The notes under the pieces: model-generated
Told to the model about the DNA's origin: nothing
What the model saw: only the letters and a program-made list of their open reading frames with translations
Databases searched by the model: none
Assembly: GCF_035930445.1 (NCBI RefSeq)
Contig: NZ_CP142394.1
Span: forward strand, 2,017,501-2,081,500
From: Sphingopyxis chilensis
Lineage (GTDB): Bacteria > Pseudomonadota > Alphaproteobacteria > Sphingomonadales > Sphingomonadaceae
DNA: 64,000 bases
Direction of reading: 5' to 3'
Shown: piece by piece, positions 45,148 through 54,861 of the stretch
Numbering within the stretch: the first letter of the stretch is position 1
Layout: the number at the start of each line of letters is the position of its first letter
Made by a program: the position numbers and the translations under genes

Positions 45148-45369
45148 TCGATTGCCCTTGTATGGGTGAACCACAAAGATTCTCGAAGGAATGACCGCCC
45201 CTGTTGCACGCGCACGAAAGCGCACAACCCGGCGGCCCCTCCGGGAATTGCGGGCCTGATAGCCGCACTGTCCGGGCTTGCCAACAGGCAATTTCCGCTT
45301 CCGTCACCTGCCCGCCCCGACACGGACAAGTCTCTCGATTCGCGGCGCCTTCGCCTTTATGGCGGCAGC

Positions 45370-45828
45370 ATGGAAATCGCGCTGTTTCAACCCGACATCG
45401 CCGGCAATGTCGGCACCATATTACGCACCGCCGCCTGTTTCGGCGCGCCGGCGCATATTATCGAACCGTGCGGCTTCCCCTTTGGCGACGCGGCGCTGAA
45501 GCGCGCAGGCATGGATTACGCGGTGCGCGCGAATGTTCGCAGACACCCGGACTGGGACGCGTTCCGCCATTGGTCGCAGATCGGCGGACAGCGCGTCGTC
45601 CTGCTCACAACCGCGGGCGCGACGCCGCTTCCCGATTTCGAGTTCGGCCTTGGCGATGTCCTGCTGTTCGGATCGGAGAGCGCGGGCGTGCCGCACCATG
45701 TCCACGATGCGGCCGCCGCACGGATCGCGATTCCGATGCAACCCGGCTTTCGATCCTTGAATGTCGCGGTCGCGGCTGGCATCGCGCTCGCCGAGGCGCT
45801 CAGGCAAACGAAAGGCTTTCCGGCATGA
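45370..45828 (+). CDS. trmL: tRNA (cytidine/uridine-2'-O)-methyltransferase TrmL
   Basis: A 152-residue SPOUT methyltransferase. It opens MEIALFQPDIAGNVGTILRT, and the knot region is VLLFGSESAGVP with MQPGFRSLNVAVAAGIAL at the C-terminus. TrmL methylates the wobble base of some tRNA-Leu. Short, single-domain, expected length. Coupled to hemF by a four-base ATGA overlap. Confidence 0.93.
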   Translation: MEIALFQPDIAGNVGTILRTAACFGAPAHIIEPCGFPFGDAALKRAGMDYAVRANVRRHPDWDAFRHWSQIGGQRVVLLTTAGATPLPDFEFGLGDVLLFGSESAGVPHHVHDAAAARIAIPMQPGFRSLNVAVAAGIALAEALRQTKGFPA

Positions 45829-46685
45829 CCCCGCTCGACCCGCAGCAACAGACGGCACGCGACTGGTTCGAATCGCTCCGCGACCGGATCTGCGCCGAAT
45901 TCGAGGCGATCGAGGCCGAGGCGGGCAGCGACGCGCGCTTTGCCTATACCCCGTGGGATCGCGATGCCGACGGGATCGAACCGGGCGAAGGCGGCGGCGG
46001 TGTCCGCGGGGTGATGACGGGCCAGGTCTTCGAAAAGGTCGGCGTCAACGTCTCGACCGTCGGTGGCCAGTTCGCGCCCGAATTCGCCACGTCGATCCAC
46101 GGCGCGGCCGAAGATCCGAGTTTCTTTGCCACCGGGATCAGCCTTGTCGCCCATATGGCGAATCCGCACGTCCCGGCCGTCCACATGAACACGCGCTTCC
46201 TCGCGACGACGCGGCGCTGGTTCGGCGGCGGCGCCGACCTCAATCCGCCGATCCCCTATGCCGAAGACACCGACGCCTTTCACGCGCGGCTGCGCGCCGC
46301 CTGCGCGCCCTTTGGCCCCGACGTCTATGAACGCTATGCCAAATGGGCCGAGGATTATTTCTACATCCCCCACCGCGGCGTCCACCGCGGCGTCGGTGGC
46401 ATCTTCTACGACCATCTCGAATGCGGCGACGATGCCGAGTATGACCGCAATTTCCAGCTGACGCAGGCGGTCGGCGAGGCTTTCCTCGACATCTTTCCGC
46501 AGATCGTGCGCCGCCGCATGGGCCTGCCCTTCACCGAGGCCGAGCGCGACGCGCAGCTGATCTGGCGCGGCCGCTATGCCGAATTCAACCTCGTCTACGA
46601 CCGCGGAACGCTGTTCGGGCTCAAGACCGGGGGCAATATCGACGCGATCCTGATGAGCCTGCCGCCGCTCGCAAAATGGGCCTGA
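45825..46685 (+). CDS. hemF: oxygen-dependent coproporphyrinogen III oxidase
   Basis: A 286-residue HemF, which makes protoporphyrinogen IX using O2. Family blocks are NPHVPAVHMNTRF, WFGGGADLNPPIPYAEDT, KWAEDYFYIPHRGVHRGVGG and FNLVYDRGTLFGLKTGG. Placement next to the cytochrome bc1 operon links haem supply with respiration. The start ATG 45825 overlaps trmL's stop. Confidence 0.96.
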   Translation: MTPLDPQQQTARDWFESLRDRICAEFEAIEAEAGSDARFAYTPWDRDADGIEPGEGGGGVRGVMTGQVFEKVGVNVSTVGGQFAPEFATSIHGAAEDPSFFATGISLVAHMANPHVPAVHMNTRFLATTRRWFGGGADLNPPIPYAEDTDAFHARLRAACAPFGPDVYERYAKWAEDYFYIPHRGVHRGVGGIFYDHLECGDDAEYDRNFQLTQAVGEAFLDIFPQIVRRRMGLPFTEAERDAQLIWRGRYAEFNLVYDRGTLFGLKTGGNIDAILMSLPPLAKWA

Positions 46686-46689
46686 TGCG

Positions 46690-46718
46690 AAAAGGGCGCC
46701 CCGTTTCCGGAGCGCCCT
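46690..46718 (-). terminator. intrinsic terminator of the minus-strand membrane-protein gene
   Basis: On the minus strand AGGGCGCTCCG (46708-46718) pairs with CGGGGCGCCCT with one mismatch, followed by TTTT. It lies 23 bases after the stop at 46741; being near the hemF stop it may also hold hemF mRNA ends. Confidence 0.75.
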
Positions 46719-46740
46719 CTCGCCAAGTTCATACGTCCGA

Positions 46741-47622
46741 TCAGGCGAAGACGTCGCCCGATGCGCGCGGCGCGATGGCGCGATAGACGCCGACCGGCAT
46801 CGAAAAGGAGATCATGATGATCGGCAGATAGACGAGCGCCGCCATCACGATCATCGTCAGCATCGCGCCGACGACCGAACCGCCCGCGACCGCGCCGAGA
46901 ATGCCGCCGAATATCATCCCCGCGACCAGCGCGTAGACGAACAGGCCGATCGTGAAGAGCAGATAGAAGCCGACGATCACCCACTGCGAAGGGCCGGTGA
47001 GCCGCCACGATTCGCTCAGACCCGTGACCGGATTTCGCGTCAGCCGCTCGGCCATCACCGGCCCGGCGACCATGAAGCGGCCCTGCACCCACAGGAGGAA
47101 AACAATCACCGCGATATAGACGAGCACCATCAAGAGGATCGCCCCGCCGCCGATCGCGCCGGCACCGCCCGATTCCAGCGCCGCGGGAGACAAGCCACCC
47201 ATTCCGCCGAGCGCCGCGCCGAAGATCAGCGTCAGGATGAACATGACGATGAAGATGACGATATAGGCCGCGATCATGATCACGATCATGCCAAATGCCA
47301 GCGCCGGTCCGGCCTGAAACGCCCAGGCGAAATTCGGCGCCTCGCCGGGGTGCATGCCACCACGCCAGATCAGCATCGACACGCCGTAGAAGATTACCGC
47401 GGCCACCAGCGCGAACAGGCTGATCTTGCCGAATGCCCCCATGATGAGCGAAGGGTCATTGGGCGACATCGCCATCGCCGCAAAGGTCGATCCGAGGAAC
47501 AGATAGCCAAGCAGACCGACGACGACGAGCGCACCGCCCACCCACATCAGCATCTGCATCCAATTGGCCTTCAGAAACGCGAAGGTTTCGGAAAAAGCCG
47601 CTCCGATACTCATTTTCGTCAT
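46741..47622 (-). CDS. polytopic membrane protein, paralogue 1
   Basis: A 293-residue protein of about six helices, glycine-rich between them (GGLSPAALESGGAGAIGGGA). It resembles the membrane domain often named glycerophosphoryl-diester-phosphodiesterase membrane domain, but has no enzymatic part. RBS GGGGAAG precedes ATG 47622. It ends ASGDVFA and is followed in the same strand direction by nothing; the upstream neighbour 47735-48481 ends SSDVFQ and shares layout (opening sentence F/AW-DD/ETL or FAFL), so the pair are distant paralogues. Function unknown. Confidence 0.72.
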   Translation of the reverse strand: MTKMSIGAAFSETFAFLKANWMQMLMWVGGALVVVGLLGYLFLGSTFAAMAMSPNDPSLIMGAFGKISLFALVAAVIFYGVSMLIWRGGMHPGEAPNFAWAFQAGPALAFGMIVIMIAAYIVIFIVMFILTLIFGAALGGMGGLSPAALESGGAGAIGGGAILLMVLVYIAVIVFLLWVQGRFMVAGPVMAERLTRNPVTGLSESWRLTGPSQWVIVGFYLLFTIGLFVYALVAGMIFGGILGAVAGGSVVGAMLTMIVMAALVYLPIIMISFSMPVGVYRAIAPRASGDVFA

Positions 47623-47734
47623 GTCACTTCCCCCTGCTTGTCAAAACCTGCTCTTCACTCCGTCCAAGGTTGGGCGAAGGCCGACCGGCTTCGCCCCGAT
47701 TGCGACCCATTCTTTGTTGCTGCGGGTTTGCCTG

Positions 47735-48481
47735 TCACTGAAACACGTCGGACGAGGTCCGTAGCGCGAGCTGGCGATAGGCCGCGGCCGATACGGCGAT
47801 CGACACCAGACTACCGATCGCGCCGAACGCGGCTTCGACGAAGCCCCCCATCATGCGACCGATACCCGGCTCGCTGCCAAAGATCACCGCGACGATCCCG
47901 CCGACGATCAGCGCCGCGATCACGATCACGATGCCGACAAGGAACAGGAAAAAGAAGACCGCCCAGCCGTTGTCGCGGGTCAGCTCCCAACTCGTCCGGA
48001 TCGCCTCGAAAGGGTTGTAGATGCGGCGATCGGCGATCGCCGGTGTCACGAGCGCGAGCCGCCCGATCAGGTAGATACCGGGAACGATCAGCAGGACGAG
48101 ACCGAAACCGATCGCGATTCCGCACAGGATCTGGACCGCAATCATCGTCGGGAAGAGCATGAGGCCGAAGGTCAGCGCCTCGCCGACGCTGATTCCCGCC
48201 CGCGAAAGCCAGAGCCGCAGGATTGCCGCGGTTCCGATCAAGGTGCAGAGCGCGATGACCAGCTGGCCGGGGATCATCTGGCGAAAGCTTTCGCGAAATG
48301 TTGCCACGACCTGGTTGAAATCGGCGCCCGCGGGCGGCTCGATCGGTACCGGGCCGAACCAGGCGAAGGCGAGCGCCGGCAGGAAGAGGAATACGCCCGC
48401 GATCGTCCCGACGAGCGCCGTGTGCGATCTCAAAAGCTGCAACGTGTCGTCCCACGCCGCGCCCATATCGAATTTTACCAT
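47735..48481 (-). CDS. polytopic membrane protein, paralogue 2
   Basis: A 248-residue protein with about six helices. Conserved-looking segments are [20 protein letters not shown] and [22 protein letters not shown], the second very like the SESWRLTGPSQWVIVGF segment of the neighbour; such 'S-W-x-L-T' segments mark the YciC/DUF975-like membrane-protein group. C-terminus SSDVFQ. Probably an inner-membrane organising protein; function unknown. It lies 112 bases upstream of paralogue 1. Confidence 0.7.
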   Translation of the reverse strand: MVKFDMGAAWDDTLQLLRSHTALVGTIAGVFLFLPALAFAWFGPVPIEPPAGADFNQVVATFRESFRQMIPGQLVIALCTLIGTAAILRLWLSRAGISVGEALTFGLMLFPTMIAVQILCGIAIGFGLVLLIVPGIYLIGRLALVTPAIADRRIYNPFEAIRTSWELTRDNGWAVFFFLFLVGIVIVIAALIVGGIVAVIFGSEPGIGRMMGGFVEAAFGAIGSLVSIAVSAAAYRQLALRTSSDVFQ

Positions 48482-48614
48482 TGATACCCCGTCATTTTTT
48501 GGTTCCCCGTTGCGTCCGAAGGTGACGATCTTCGGCGCGTCTGTCCAGCCCTGTCGGTCATACGCGCCGGGGGGTCTTGCACCGAAGGCCGCGGCGCGCC
48601 AGATAGCCGGCGCA

Positions 48615-49268
48615 ATGACCTCCCTTCCCGCGCCCGAATGGACGATAAGCCCCGGCCTGACCGACTATGATACGGCGCTCGCCGACATGGAAGCGCGCGC
48701 GGCCGCGATCCAAGCCGACGCGGGCGGCGAACATATCTGGCTGCTCGAGCATCCGCCGCTCTATACGGCGGGGACGAGCGCCGATCCCGCCGAGCTGCTG
48801 AACCCGCAATTCCCCGTTTACGACGCGGGGCGCGGCGGGCGTTACACCTATCATGGCCCGGGCCAGCGCGTCGGCTATGTCCAGCTCGACCTGACGCGGC
48901 GCGGGCGCGACGTGCGCGCCTATGTCTCGGCGCTCGAAGGCTGGGTGATCGACGCGCTCGCGCTGCTGGACGTCGCGGCAAGGCGCGCCGACGGCCGCAT
49001 CGGCATCTGGACCGACGACGCAGAGGGTCGCGAGGCCAAGATCGGCGCGATCGGCGTGCGCGTGAAGCGCTGGGTGACGATGCACGGCTTTTCGCTCAAC
49101 GTCGCGCCCGACCTCGCGCATTTCGGCGGGATCGTGCCGTGCGGCATCGCCGAATTTCCGGTGACCAGCCTCGCCGCGCTCGGCAAGGCGGCGACCTTCG
49201 CCGACGTCGATGCGGCGCTCGTGCAGACGCTGCCCGCCTTTCTCGACAAGCTCGGGCCGACAGACTAG
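48615..49268 (+). CDS. lipB: octanoyl-[ACP]:protein N-octanoyltransferase
   Basis: A 217-residue LipB, which puts the octanoyl precursor of lipoate on carrier domains. It has [38 protein letters not shown], and the catalytic Cys in [16 protein letters not shown]. It supplies the lipoyl group needed by the E2 protein encoded elsewhere in this window. Stop codon 10 bases before the next lipoprotein gene. Confidence 0.95.
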   Translation: MTSLPAPEWTISPGLTDYDTALADMEARAAAIQADAGGEHIWLLEHPPLYTAGTSADPAELLNPQFPVYDAGRGGRYTYHGPGQRVGYVQLDLTRRGRDVRAYVSALEGWVIDALALLDVAARRADGRIGIWTDDAEGREAKIGAIGVRVKRWVTMHGFSLNVAPDLAHFGGIVPCGIAEFPVTSLAALGKAATFADVDAALVQTLPAFLDKLGPTD

Positions 49269-49278
49269 GAACCCTGCC

Positions 49279-49623
49279 ATGACCCGCATATTCCTCGCCT
49301 CGCTCTCCCTGCTCGCCTTGACCGCCTGCGGCGGGGGCGACAGCACCGGCAAATCGACGACCAAGCTCGACGCGGTCGAGGTCCAGCCCGGATCGATCAG
49401 CGATTCGATGATCATCCTCGACGATGTGGCGAGCGACGGCACCGCGATCGACAACAGCATTCCCGACGATGGAACGAAGAAGGACGCGCCCAAGCCCGAA
49501 GAGGCTAGCGAGAGCGACGATGCCGCCGACGAAAGCGATGCCGGCGACAATCCCGAGGCGGTCGACATGCCGGCCGCGAAAAAGGCGCTGACCGCCGACG
49601 CGCCCTCAAAAAAGGGCGAATAA
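49279..49623 (+). CDS. small acidic lipoprotein
   Basis: A 114-residue lipoprotein, MTRIFLASLSLLALTACGGG with lipobox LTAC at 14-17. The mature part is acidic and low-complexity (EEASESDDAADESDAGD) with a lysine-rich end (APSKKGE). No recognised domain; probably disordered in the periplasm. Co-directional with lipB at short spacing, and its stop meets the queE stop with three bases between. Confidence 0.75.
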   Translation: MTRIFLASLSLLALTACGGGDSTGKSTTKLDAVEVQPGSISDSMIILDDVASDGTAIDNSIPDDGTKKDAPKPEEASESDDAADESDAGDNPEAVDMPAAKKALTADAPSKKGE

Positions 49624-49626
49624 GCC

Positions 49627-50259
49627 CTAACGCAAACCCAGATGCTTGTGCGTCTGGAGCGACAGGCGCCAGCGCGGATCGGCCATCACCAGATCGATGC
49701 ACGCCTGCACATTGGCGGCGGCGTCCACGTCGTCGAGCGGCTGGACGAGCAGATGCCCGAAATCGAGATCCGCGAGCCGCGCGACGTCGCTGCCCGGCTG
49801 CGGCCAGACGAGCTTCAGTTCGTCGCCGCTCAGTTGGACCAGATCGCTGCCCGCCTTCGGGCTGACGCAGATCCAGTCGATGCTGCGCGGAATCGGCAGG
49901 GTGCCGTTGCTTTCGATCGCGATGGTGAAGCCGCGATCGTGCAGCGCGCCGATCAGCGCGTCATCGACCTGCAGCATCGGCTCGCCGCCGGTCAGCACTA
50001 CATAGCGGTCTTCGCCGCCCGCACCCCAACTTTCGGCGATGGCATCGGCGAGCGTCGCAGCGGTCTTGTATTTGCCGCCCAGCGTCCCGTCGGTGCCGAC
50101 GAAATCGGTGTCGCAGAACTGGCAGATCGCCTTGGCGCGATCCTTTTCACGCCCCGTCCAGAGATTGCAGCCGGCGAAGCGGCAGAACACAGCGCGGCGC
50201 CCCGCCTGTGCCCCTTCCCCCTGCAGCGTGAGGAAAATCTCTTTGACCGCGTAGACCAT
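49627..50259 (-). CDS. queE: 7-carboxy-7-deazaguanine synthase
   Basis: A 210-residue radical SAM enzyme of queuosine and deazapurine synthesis. The cluster motif is the QueE variant C-x14-C-x2-C, visible as GCNLWTG then ICQFCDTDF. LTGGEPMLQ and AIESNGTLPIP follow. It makes CDG from CPH4. Placed four bases after queC on the same strand; queD and queF are not in the window. Confidence 0.94.
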   Translation of the reverse strand: MVYAVKEIFLTLQGEGAQAGRRAVFCRFAGCNLWTGREKDRAKAICQFCDTDFVGTDGTLGGKYKTAATLADAIAESWGAGGEDRYVVLTGGEPMLQVDDALIGALHDRGFTIAIESNGTLPIPRSIDWICVSPKAGSDLVQLSGDELKLVWPQPGSDVARLADLDFGHLLVQPLDDVDAAANVQACIDLVMADPRWRLSLQTHKHLGLR

Positions 50260-50263
50260 CGGA

Positions 50264-50947
50264 TCAGGCGTAGCACGTCGGGTCGGCGAGCCCGGCGTCG
50301 GCGAAGCCCTTGCTGCGCAGGCGGCAGCTGTCGCACGACCCGCAGTGCAGCCCTTCCGGGGTGGGGTCGTAGCACGACCAGCTCATCCCGGCGTCCATGC
50401 CCAGCCGCGCCGCTTCGGCGGCGATATCGGCCTTCGTCATATGCTGGAGCGGCGCGTGGATGCGGAACTCGACGCCCTTGTCGCCGTCGCGGGTCGCCAG
50501 CGCCGCAAGCTTTTCAAAGCCCTGGATGAATTCGGGCCGGCAGTCGGGATAGCCCGAATAATCGAGTGCATTGACCCCGATGACGATGTCCTGCGCAGCC
50601 CGTGCCTCGGCGAGCCCGAGCGTCAGCGACAGGAAGATGAGGTTGCGCGCGGGGACATAGGTGACCGGGACATCGTCGCCGACCCCGTCCTTCGGCACGT
50701 CGATATCGGCCGTCAGCGCCGAACCGCCAAAGCGGCGGAGATCGAGCGGCAGGACGATATGCTCGGCGGCACCGACATATTCGGCGATGCGCGCGGCGGA
50801 TTCGAGCTCGACGCGATGGCGCTGGTTATAGTCGATCGTCAGCGCGACGATCCGCGCGCCCGCCTCGCGCGCGAGGCCCGCGCAGACCATCGAGTCGAGC
50901 CCGCCCGACAGGAGGACGATCACGCTTTTTCCGGAAACTTGCTGCAT
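50264..50947 (-). CDS. queC: 7-cyano-7-deazaguanine synthase
   Basis: A 227-residue ATP-dependent enzyme making preQ0 from CDG and ammonia. PP-loop VLLSGGLDSMVCAGLA, VPARNLIFLSLTLGLAEA, and zinc site CGSCDSCRLRSKGF with the upstream Cys in SWSCYDPTPEGLHC. First gene of the queC-queE pair. Confidence 0.95.
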   Translation of the reverse strand: MQQVSGKSVIVLLSGGLDSMVCAGLAREAGARIVALTIDYNQRHRVELESAARIAEYVGAAEHIVLPLDLRRFGGSALTADIDVPKDGVGDDVPVTYVPARNLIFLSLTLGLAEARAAQDIVIGVNALDYSGYPDCRPEFIQGFEKLAALATRDGDKGVEFRIHAPLQHMTKADIAAEAARLGMDAGMSWSCYDPTPEGLHCGSCDSCRLRSKGFADAGLADPTCYA

Positions 50948-51121
50948 CGGCGCCAGATAGGCCCGCGCCGCCGGGGGCGCAAGGGTCGCGCCGCATCAAA
51001 GAAACGGGCCGCGAGGCGGTCGCCGCACGGCCCAGTTCGGCATGACAGCCGTTAGGGAGAATGGCACACATCGATATGCCATGGCCCTGTTGTAACGGCG
51101 GATGGTTAATATCTGGTTTGT

Positions 51122-51526
51122 TCAGCAGCCGCCCGTGCGCCGCGCCTCGATCGCCTGCGAGAAGGGCCTGCCCTCGGCAATGCCCTGCGTATCGATCTGG
51201 ACGAGCCGGTTGGTTTCGCTGCGGATCGTCGTGCGGCCATGCCCGGCACCGGGGCAAGTATAATGGACGGTCACCGAATTGGGCGTATCCTCGATCACAT
51301 AGCGCGAACAGGTCGCGCCGGGGTGATAGACCTGGATCATCCGCCGCGCGTCGCCGACGCAGATCGTCTGGACGACCGCGTCCTTGCCGCGTTCGCGCAG
51401 CTGCCAACTCCCCTTTTCGAGCCGGTCGAGCATCGCCAGCGACGGCGCCTGCGCCGGCACCGCGGTTGCGCCCGCAAGGCCGAGCGCCAGTAAGGAATAT
51501 CGAACGAAGGGAGAGAAGATCGCCAT
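51122..51526 (-). CDS. exported DUF3617-like protein
   Basis: A 134-residue secreted protein. ATG 51526 with AGG upstream gives MAIFSPFVRYSLLALGLAGA and a signal cut near residue 25. The mature part has LEKGSWQLRERG, VQTICVGDARRMIQ, TCSRYVIED and YTCPGAGHGRTTIRSETN, a four-cysteine pattern like DUF3617 proteins of Sphingomonads. Function unknown; possibly disulfide-bonded periplasmic protein. Lone gene between queC and hslO. Confidence 0.65.
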   Translation of the reverse strand: MAIFSPFVRYSLLALGLAGATAVPAQAPSLAMLDRLEKGSWQLRERGKDAVVQTICVGDARRMIQVYHPGATCSRYVIEDTPNSVTVHYTCPGAGHGRTTIRSETNRLVQIDTQGIAEGRPFSQAIEARRTGGC

Positions 51527-51654
51527 TTTCACCTGTCCACTGGCCGCCCGCGCGGTCTGGAAGCGACCCGGTCGCCTATAGCTAACAACGCCGCAGCGGC
51601 ATTTCAACCGCTTGGCGCTGGATTACCCCGTTTCGTCGTCTGTTCAGGCCGATG

Positions 51655-52578
51655 CTATTCGCTGCGATCGTGGGACGCGATCTCTTCGAGCGGGATCGGG
51701 AAGAAGCGCGAGCAAAAGGCGCAGTCGACGACGACCCGGCCGTCATCGTCGGCCATTTCGGCGCGTTCGGTCTCGGGGAATTGCGCGAGAACGCCAGCGA
51801 AATAGCCGGCGCTGCACCGGCACCCGCGCGACACCGTCACGCCCGGCTCGACACGCACCTCATCCTCGTGAAACAGCCGCCATGCCAGCGTCTCGAGCGA
51901 GGTCGCGGGATCGGTGAGTTCCTCGGCCTTGAGCGTGACCGCGATCGCCTTGGCATGTTCCCATTCGGGACTGTCATGCCGCACATGGAGGCGGTCGCGG
52001 CCGACCTCGCCTTCGGGCAGGTGCTGGAGGAGCAATCCGCCGGCAAGGCAGCCCGCTTCGGGATCGTGACGCGCCGCGAGCTTGATCAGGCTCGGAATCT
52101 GTTCCGACTGTTCGAAATAATGCTCGGCCGCCTCGCCGATCGACGTGCCTTCGAGCGGGACGATGCCCTGATAGCGTTCGCCGGTGGTGGCCTGGTCGAA
52201 GGTGATCGCAAGAAAGCCTTCGCCGAACAGCGCGAACAGCGTCGGATCGGCCCCGACCTCGGCCAGCCGCTCGGCATCGAACTTGAGATAGCCGCGCAGC
52301 TCACCGCCGCGATAGTCGCAGACGAGCAGTTCGACCGGCCCGCCGCCGGTCTGCGCCTGCAAGGTCAACTGCCCGTTCTCGTCCTTGAGCGTCGAGCCGA
52401 GCAGCACGGTGAGCACCAGCGCCTCTGCCAGCAGTTTTTCGGCGACCGGCGGATAATTGTGCGCGCCGATGATCGTCTGGAGCGTCGGCCCGAGCCGCAC
52501 CAGCCGTCCGCGCACATGGCGCTCGGCGATGGTGAACAGCAGGGGCTGGTCGAACCAGGTTTCGATGGTCTCGCTCAC
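51655..52578 (-). CDS. hslO: Hsp33 redox-regulated chaperone
   Basis: A 307-residue Hsp33. The C-terminal zinc/redox switch is C-x-C (SRGCRCSAGYF) and C-x-x-C (VVDCAFCSRFF). The N-terminal chaperone core has GRLVRLGPTLQTII and LLGSTLKDENGQLTLQ. It is activated by oxidation of the four cysteines and holds unfolded proteins. GTG 52578 chosen because it follows the argF stop by ten bases. Last gene of argD-argF-hslO. Confidence 0.94.
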   Translation of the reverse strand: MSETIETWFDQPLLFTIAERHVRGRLVRLGPTLQTIIGAHNYPPVAEKLLAEALVLTVLLGSTLKDENGQLTLQAQTGGGPVELLVCDYRGGELRGYLKFDAERLAEVGADPTLFALFGEGFLAITFDQATTGERYQGIVPLEGTSIGEAAEHYFEQSEQIPSLIKLAARHDPEAGCLAGGLLLQHLPEGEVGRDRLHVRHDSPEWEHAKAIAVTLKAEELTDPATSLETLAWRLFHEDEVRVEPGVTVSRGCRCSAGYFAGVLAQFPETERAEMADDDGRVVVDCAFCSRFFPIPLEEIASHDRSE

Positions 52579-52588
52579 GTCATAAAGC

Positions 52589-53512
52589 TCACAATTTGCC
52601 GAGCGCCCAGAGCAGGATCGACTTCTGCGCATGGACACGGTTTTCGGCCTCGTCCCACACGCGCGACTGCGCGCCGTCGATCACCGCATCGACGACCTCG
52701 TCGCCGCGGTGCGCGGGCAGGCAATGGAGGAAGATGGCGTCGGCCTTGGCGCCCGTCATCAGCCGCTCGTCGACCCGGTAGGGCGCCATCGCCGCAATCT
52801 TGTTGTGCGCATGATCCTGTCCCATCGACACCCAGGTGTCGGTGACGACCAGGTCGGCGCCCGCCACCGCCTCGCGCGCATCGCGCACGATATCGACGCG
52901 AACGCCCTTGGCGCGCGCGGCCTCGACGAAGCCCGCCTCGGGTTCATAGCCCTGCGGCACACCGGCGCGGACGTGAAAGCCGAACAGGCCCGCCGCCTCG
53001 ATCAGCGAAGCGAGGACATTGTTGCCGTCGCCGAGCCAGGCGAGCTCAAGCCCCGGCAGCGCCTTGCCGCTCTCGACCACCGTCAAGAGGTCGGCGACAA
53101 TCTGGCACGGGTGCGACAGGTCGGTGAGACCGTTGATCACCGGGACACTCGCATATTCGGCGAGTTCCTCGGCCTTCGCATGGTCGTCGGTGCGGATCAT
53201 GATCGCATCGGCATAGCGCGACAGCACGCGCGCGGTGTCGGCGATCGTCTCGCCGCGGCCGAGCTGCGTCGTTCCCGCATCGAGGATCATCGGCACGCCG
53301 CCGAGCTGGCGGATCGCGATGTCGAACGACGCGCGCGTGCGCGTCGAATTCTTCTCGAACACCATCGCGAGCACATGGTCCGCCAGCGGCGCGTCGGCGT
53401 CGGGTTTTGCCTTCGGCCAGCCCGCGCGTGCCGCCTTGCGGTCGATCGCGTCCGAGAGCATCGCCGCGACGGCGTCGCCGCCGGCGTCGGAAAGGTTCAG
53501 GAAGCGCCGCAT
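52589..53512 (-). CDS. argF: ornithine carbamoyltransferase
   Basis: A 307-residue enzyme making citrulline from ornithine and carbamoyl phosphate. Carbamoyl-phosphate loop [27 protein letters not shown], and ornithine site [17 protein letters not shown] 53512 has GGAGG at the best distance; an adjacent ATG at 53515 is too close. 31 bases after argD. Confidence 0.95.
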   Translation of the reverse strand: MRRFLNLSDAGGDAVAAMLSDAIDRKAARAGWPKAKPDADAPLADHVLAMVFEKNSTRTRASFDIAIRQLGGVPMILDAGTTQLGRGETIADTARVLSRYADAIMIRTDDHAKAEELAEYASVPVINGLTDLSHPCQIVADLLTVVESGKALPGLELAWLGDGNNVLASLIEAAGLFGFHVRAGVPQGYEPEAGFVEAARAKGVRVDIVRDAREAVAGADLVVTDTWVSMGQDHAHNKIAAMAPYRVDERLMTGAKADAIFLHCLPAHRGDEVVDAVIDGAQSRVWDEAENRVHAQKSILLWALGKL

Positions 53513-53543
53513 CATGCCCTCCGTTCTACAGGAACGGAAAACA

Positions 53544-54731
53544 TCAGGATTCCGCGGGCGTGTAGCTCGCCGCGCCCGCCGACAGTTTCTCGATGAATTC
53601 CGCGATGTGGCTCTCGTCGATGTTGAGCGGCGGCAGCACGCGAACGACATTTTCGCCCGCCGCGACGGTGAGCAGCCCATGATTGTCGCGCAGATGCGCG
53701 ACGAAGGCGCGGCTGTCCGACTTGAGCTTGAGCCCGAGCATCAGGCCGACGCCGCGCACGCTGTCGAACAGATGGTCGTGGTTCGGGATGAGCTGTTCGA
53801 GCGCGCCGCGCAGCCGCTCGCCGGTCGTCTTGACCTGGTCGAGAAAACCGTCTTCGAGCACGACGTCGAGCACCGCCTGCCCCGCCGCACAGGCAAGCGG
53901 GTTGCCGCCATAGGTCGACCCGTGCGTGCCGATCACCATGCCGCGCGCGGCCTTTTCGGTCGCGAGGCACGCGCCCATCGGGAAGCCGCCGCCGATGCCC
54001 TTGGCGCTCGCCATGATGTCGGGGGTGACACCATAATGTTCATAGGCATAGAGATGCCCGGTGCGTGCGACGCCGCACTGGACTTCGTCGAACACGAGCA
54101 TCAGGTCGCGCTTGTCGCAGATATCGCGCAGCGCCTGCAGGAAAGGCTGCGACGCGGGGCGGATACCGCCCTCGCCCTGAATCGGCTCGACGAGGAAACC
54201 CGCGCTATTGTCGTCGACCAGATCGAGCGCGGCGTTGATGTCGTCGAACGGTGCATAGGCGAAGCCGGGCAGCAGCGGATCGAAACCCTTGCGCAGCTTT
54301 TCCTGATTGGTCGCCGAGATGGTGCCGAGCGTGCGGCCGTGAAAGGCGTTGTTGAAGGTGATCAGATTGTGCTTTTCGGGATTGCCCGCGCTCGAATGAT
54401 AGGCGCGCGCGGTCTTGATCGCGCATTCGACCGCCTCGGCGCCCGAGTTGGTAAGGAACACCGTATCGGCGAACGTATGTTCGACGAGCCGCGCTGCATA
54501 GGCCTCACCCTGCGGGCTGCCATAGAGGTTCGAGACGTGCATCAGCGTCGCGGCCTGATCCTGGATCGCCTTGGTCAGGTGCGGGTGGCCGTGGCCGAGC
54601 AGGTTGACCGCGATGCCGCTCGCGAAGTCCAGATAGCGCTCGCCGCGCTCGCCGATCAGATAGGCGCCCTCGCCGCGCACCGGACGCACACCGCACCGGG
54701 GGTATACGGGCATCAGCGGCGTGATCGTCAT
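53544..54731 (-). CDS. argD: acetylornithine aminotransferase
   Basis: A 395-residue class III PLP aminotransferase. The PLP lysine is in [33 protein letters not shown] and [20 protein letters not shown] are conserved. Converts N-acetylglutamate semialdehyde to N-acetylornithine, may also act as SuccinylDAP aminotransferase. ATG 54731 preferred over a GTG at 54740 by RBS position. It leads the argD-argF-hslO operon. Confidence 0.94.
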   Translation of the reverse strand: MTITPLMPVYPRCGVRPVRGEGAYLIGERGERYLDFASGIAVNLLGHGHPHLTKAIQDQAATLMHVSNLYGSPQGEAYAARLVEHTFADTVFLTNSGAEAVECAIKTARAYHSSAGNPEKHNLITFNNAFHGRTLGTISATNQEKLRKGFDPLLPGFAYAPFDDINAALDLVDDNSAGFLVEPIQGEGGIRPASQPFLQALRDICDKRDLMLVFDEVQCGVARTGHLYAYEHYGVTPDIMASAKGIGGGFPMGACLATEKAARGMVIGTHGSTYGGNPLACAAGQAVLDVVLEDGFLDQVKTTGERLRGALEQLIPNHDHLFDSVRGVGLMLGLKLKSDSRAFVAHLRDNHGLLTVAAGENVVRVLPPLNIDESHIAEFIEKLSAGAASYTPAES

Positions 54732-54755
54732 GGCAGGCACCTTTCAAACTAAAGT

Positions 54756-54781
54756 AAAAAGGCGACCCCAAACGGGCCGCC
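54756..54781 (-). terminator. intrinsic terminator between receptor operon and argD
   Basis: On the minus strand GGCGGCCC (54774-54781) pairs with GGGGTCGCC (54761-54769, one bulge), then TTTTT. It lies 81 bases after the stop of the receptor-coupled gene and 25 before the argD start, so it probably ends the receptor transcript; an argD leader attenuator is the alternative. Confidence 0.7.
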
Positions 54782-54861
54782 CTTGGTCGGGCCGCTCCTA
54801 TACTGCCGGTGCCGGAGGCGCGTCAACACGGCGGGCCTCGCGCCGGATGACAGAAAAACGA

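Noticed and set aside
45204..45369. Upstream extension of the trmL/hemF region as a protein
   Set aside because: Open frames there give proline/arginine-rich shadows; the real TrmL start is ATG 45370.
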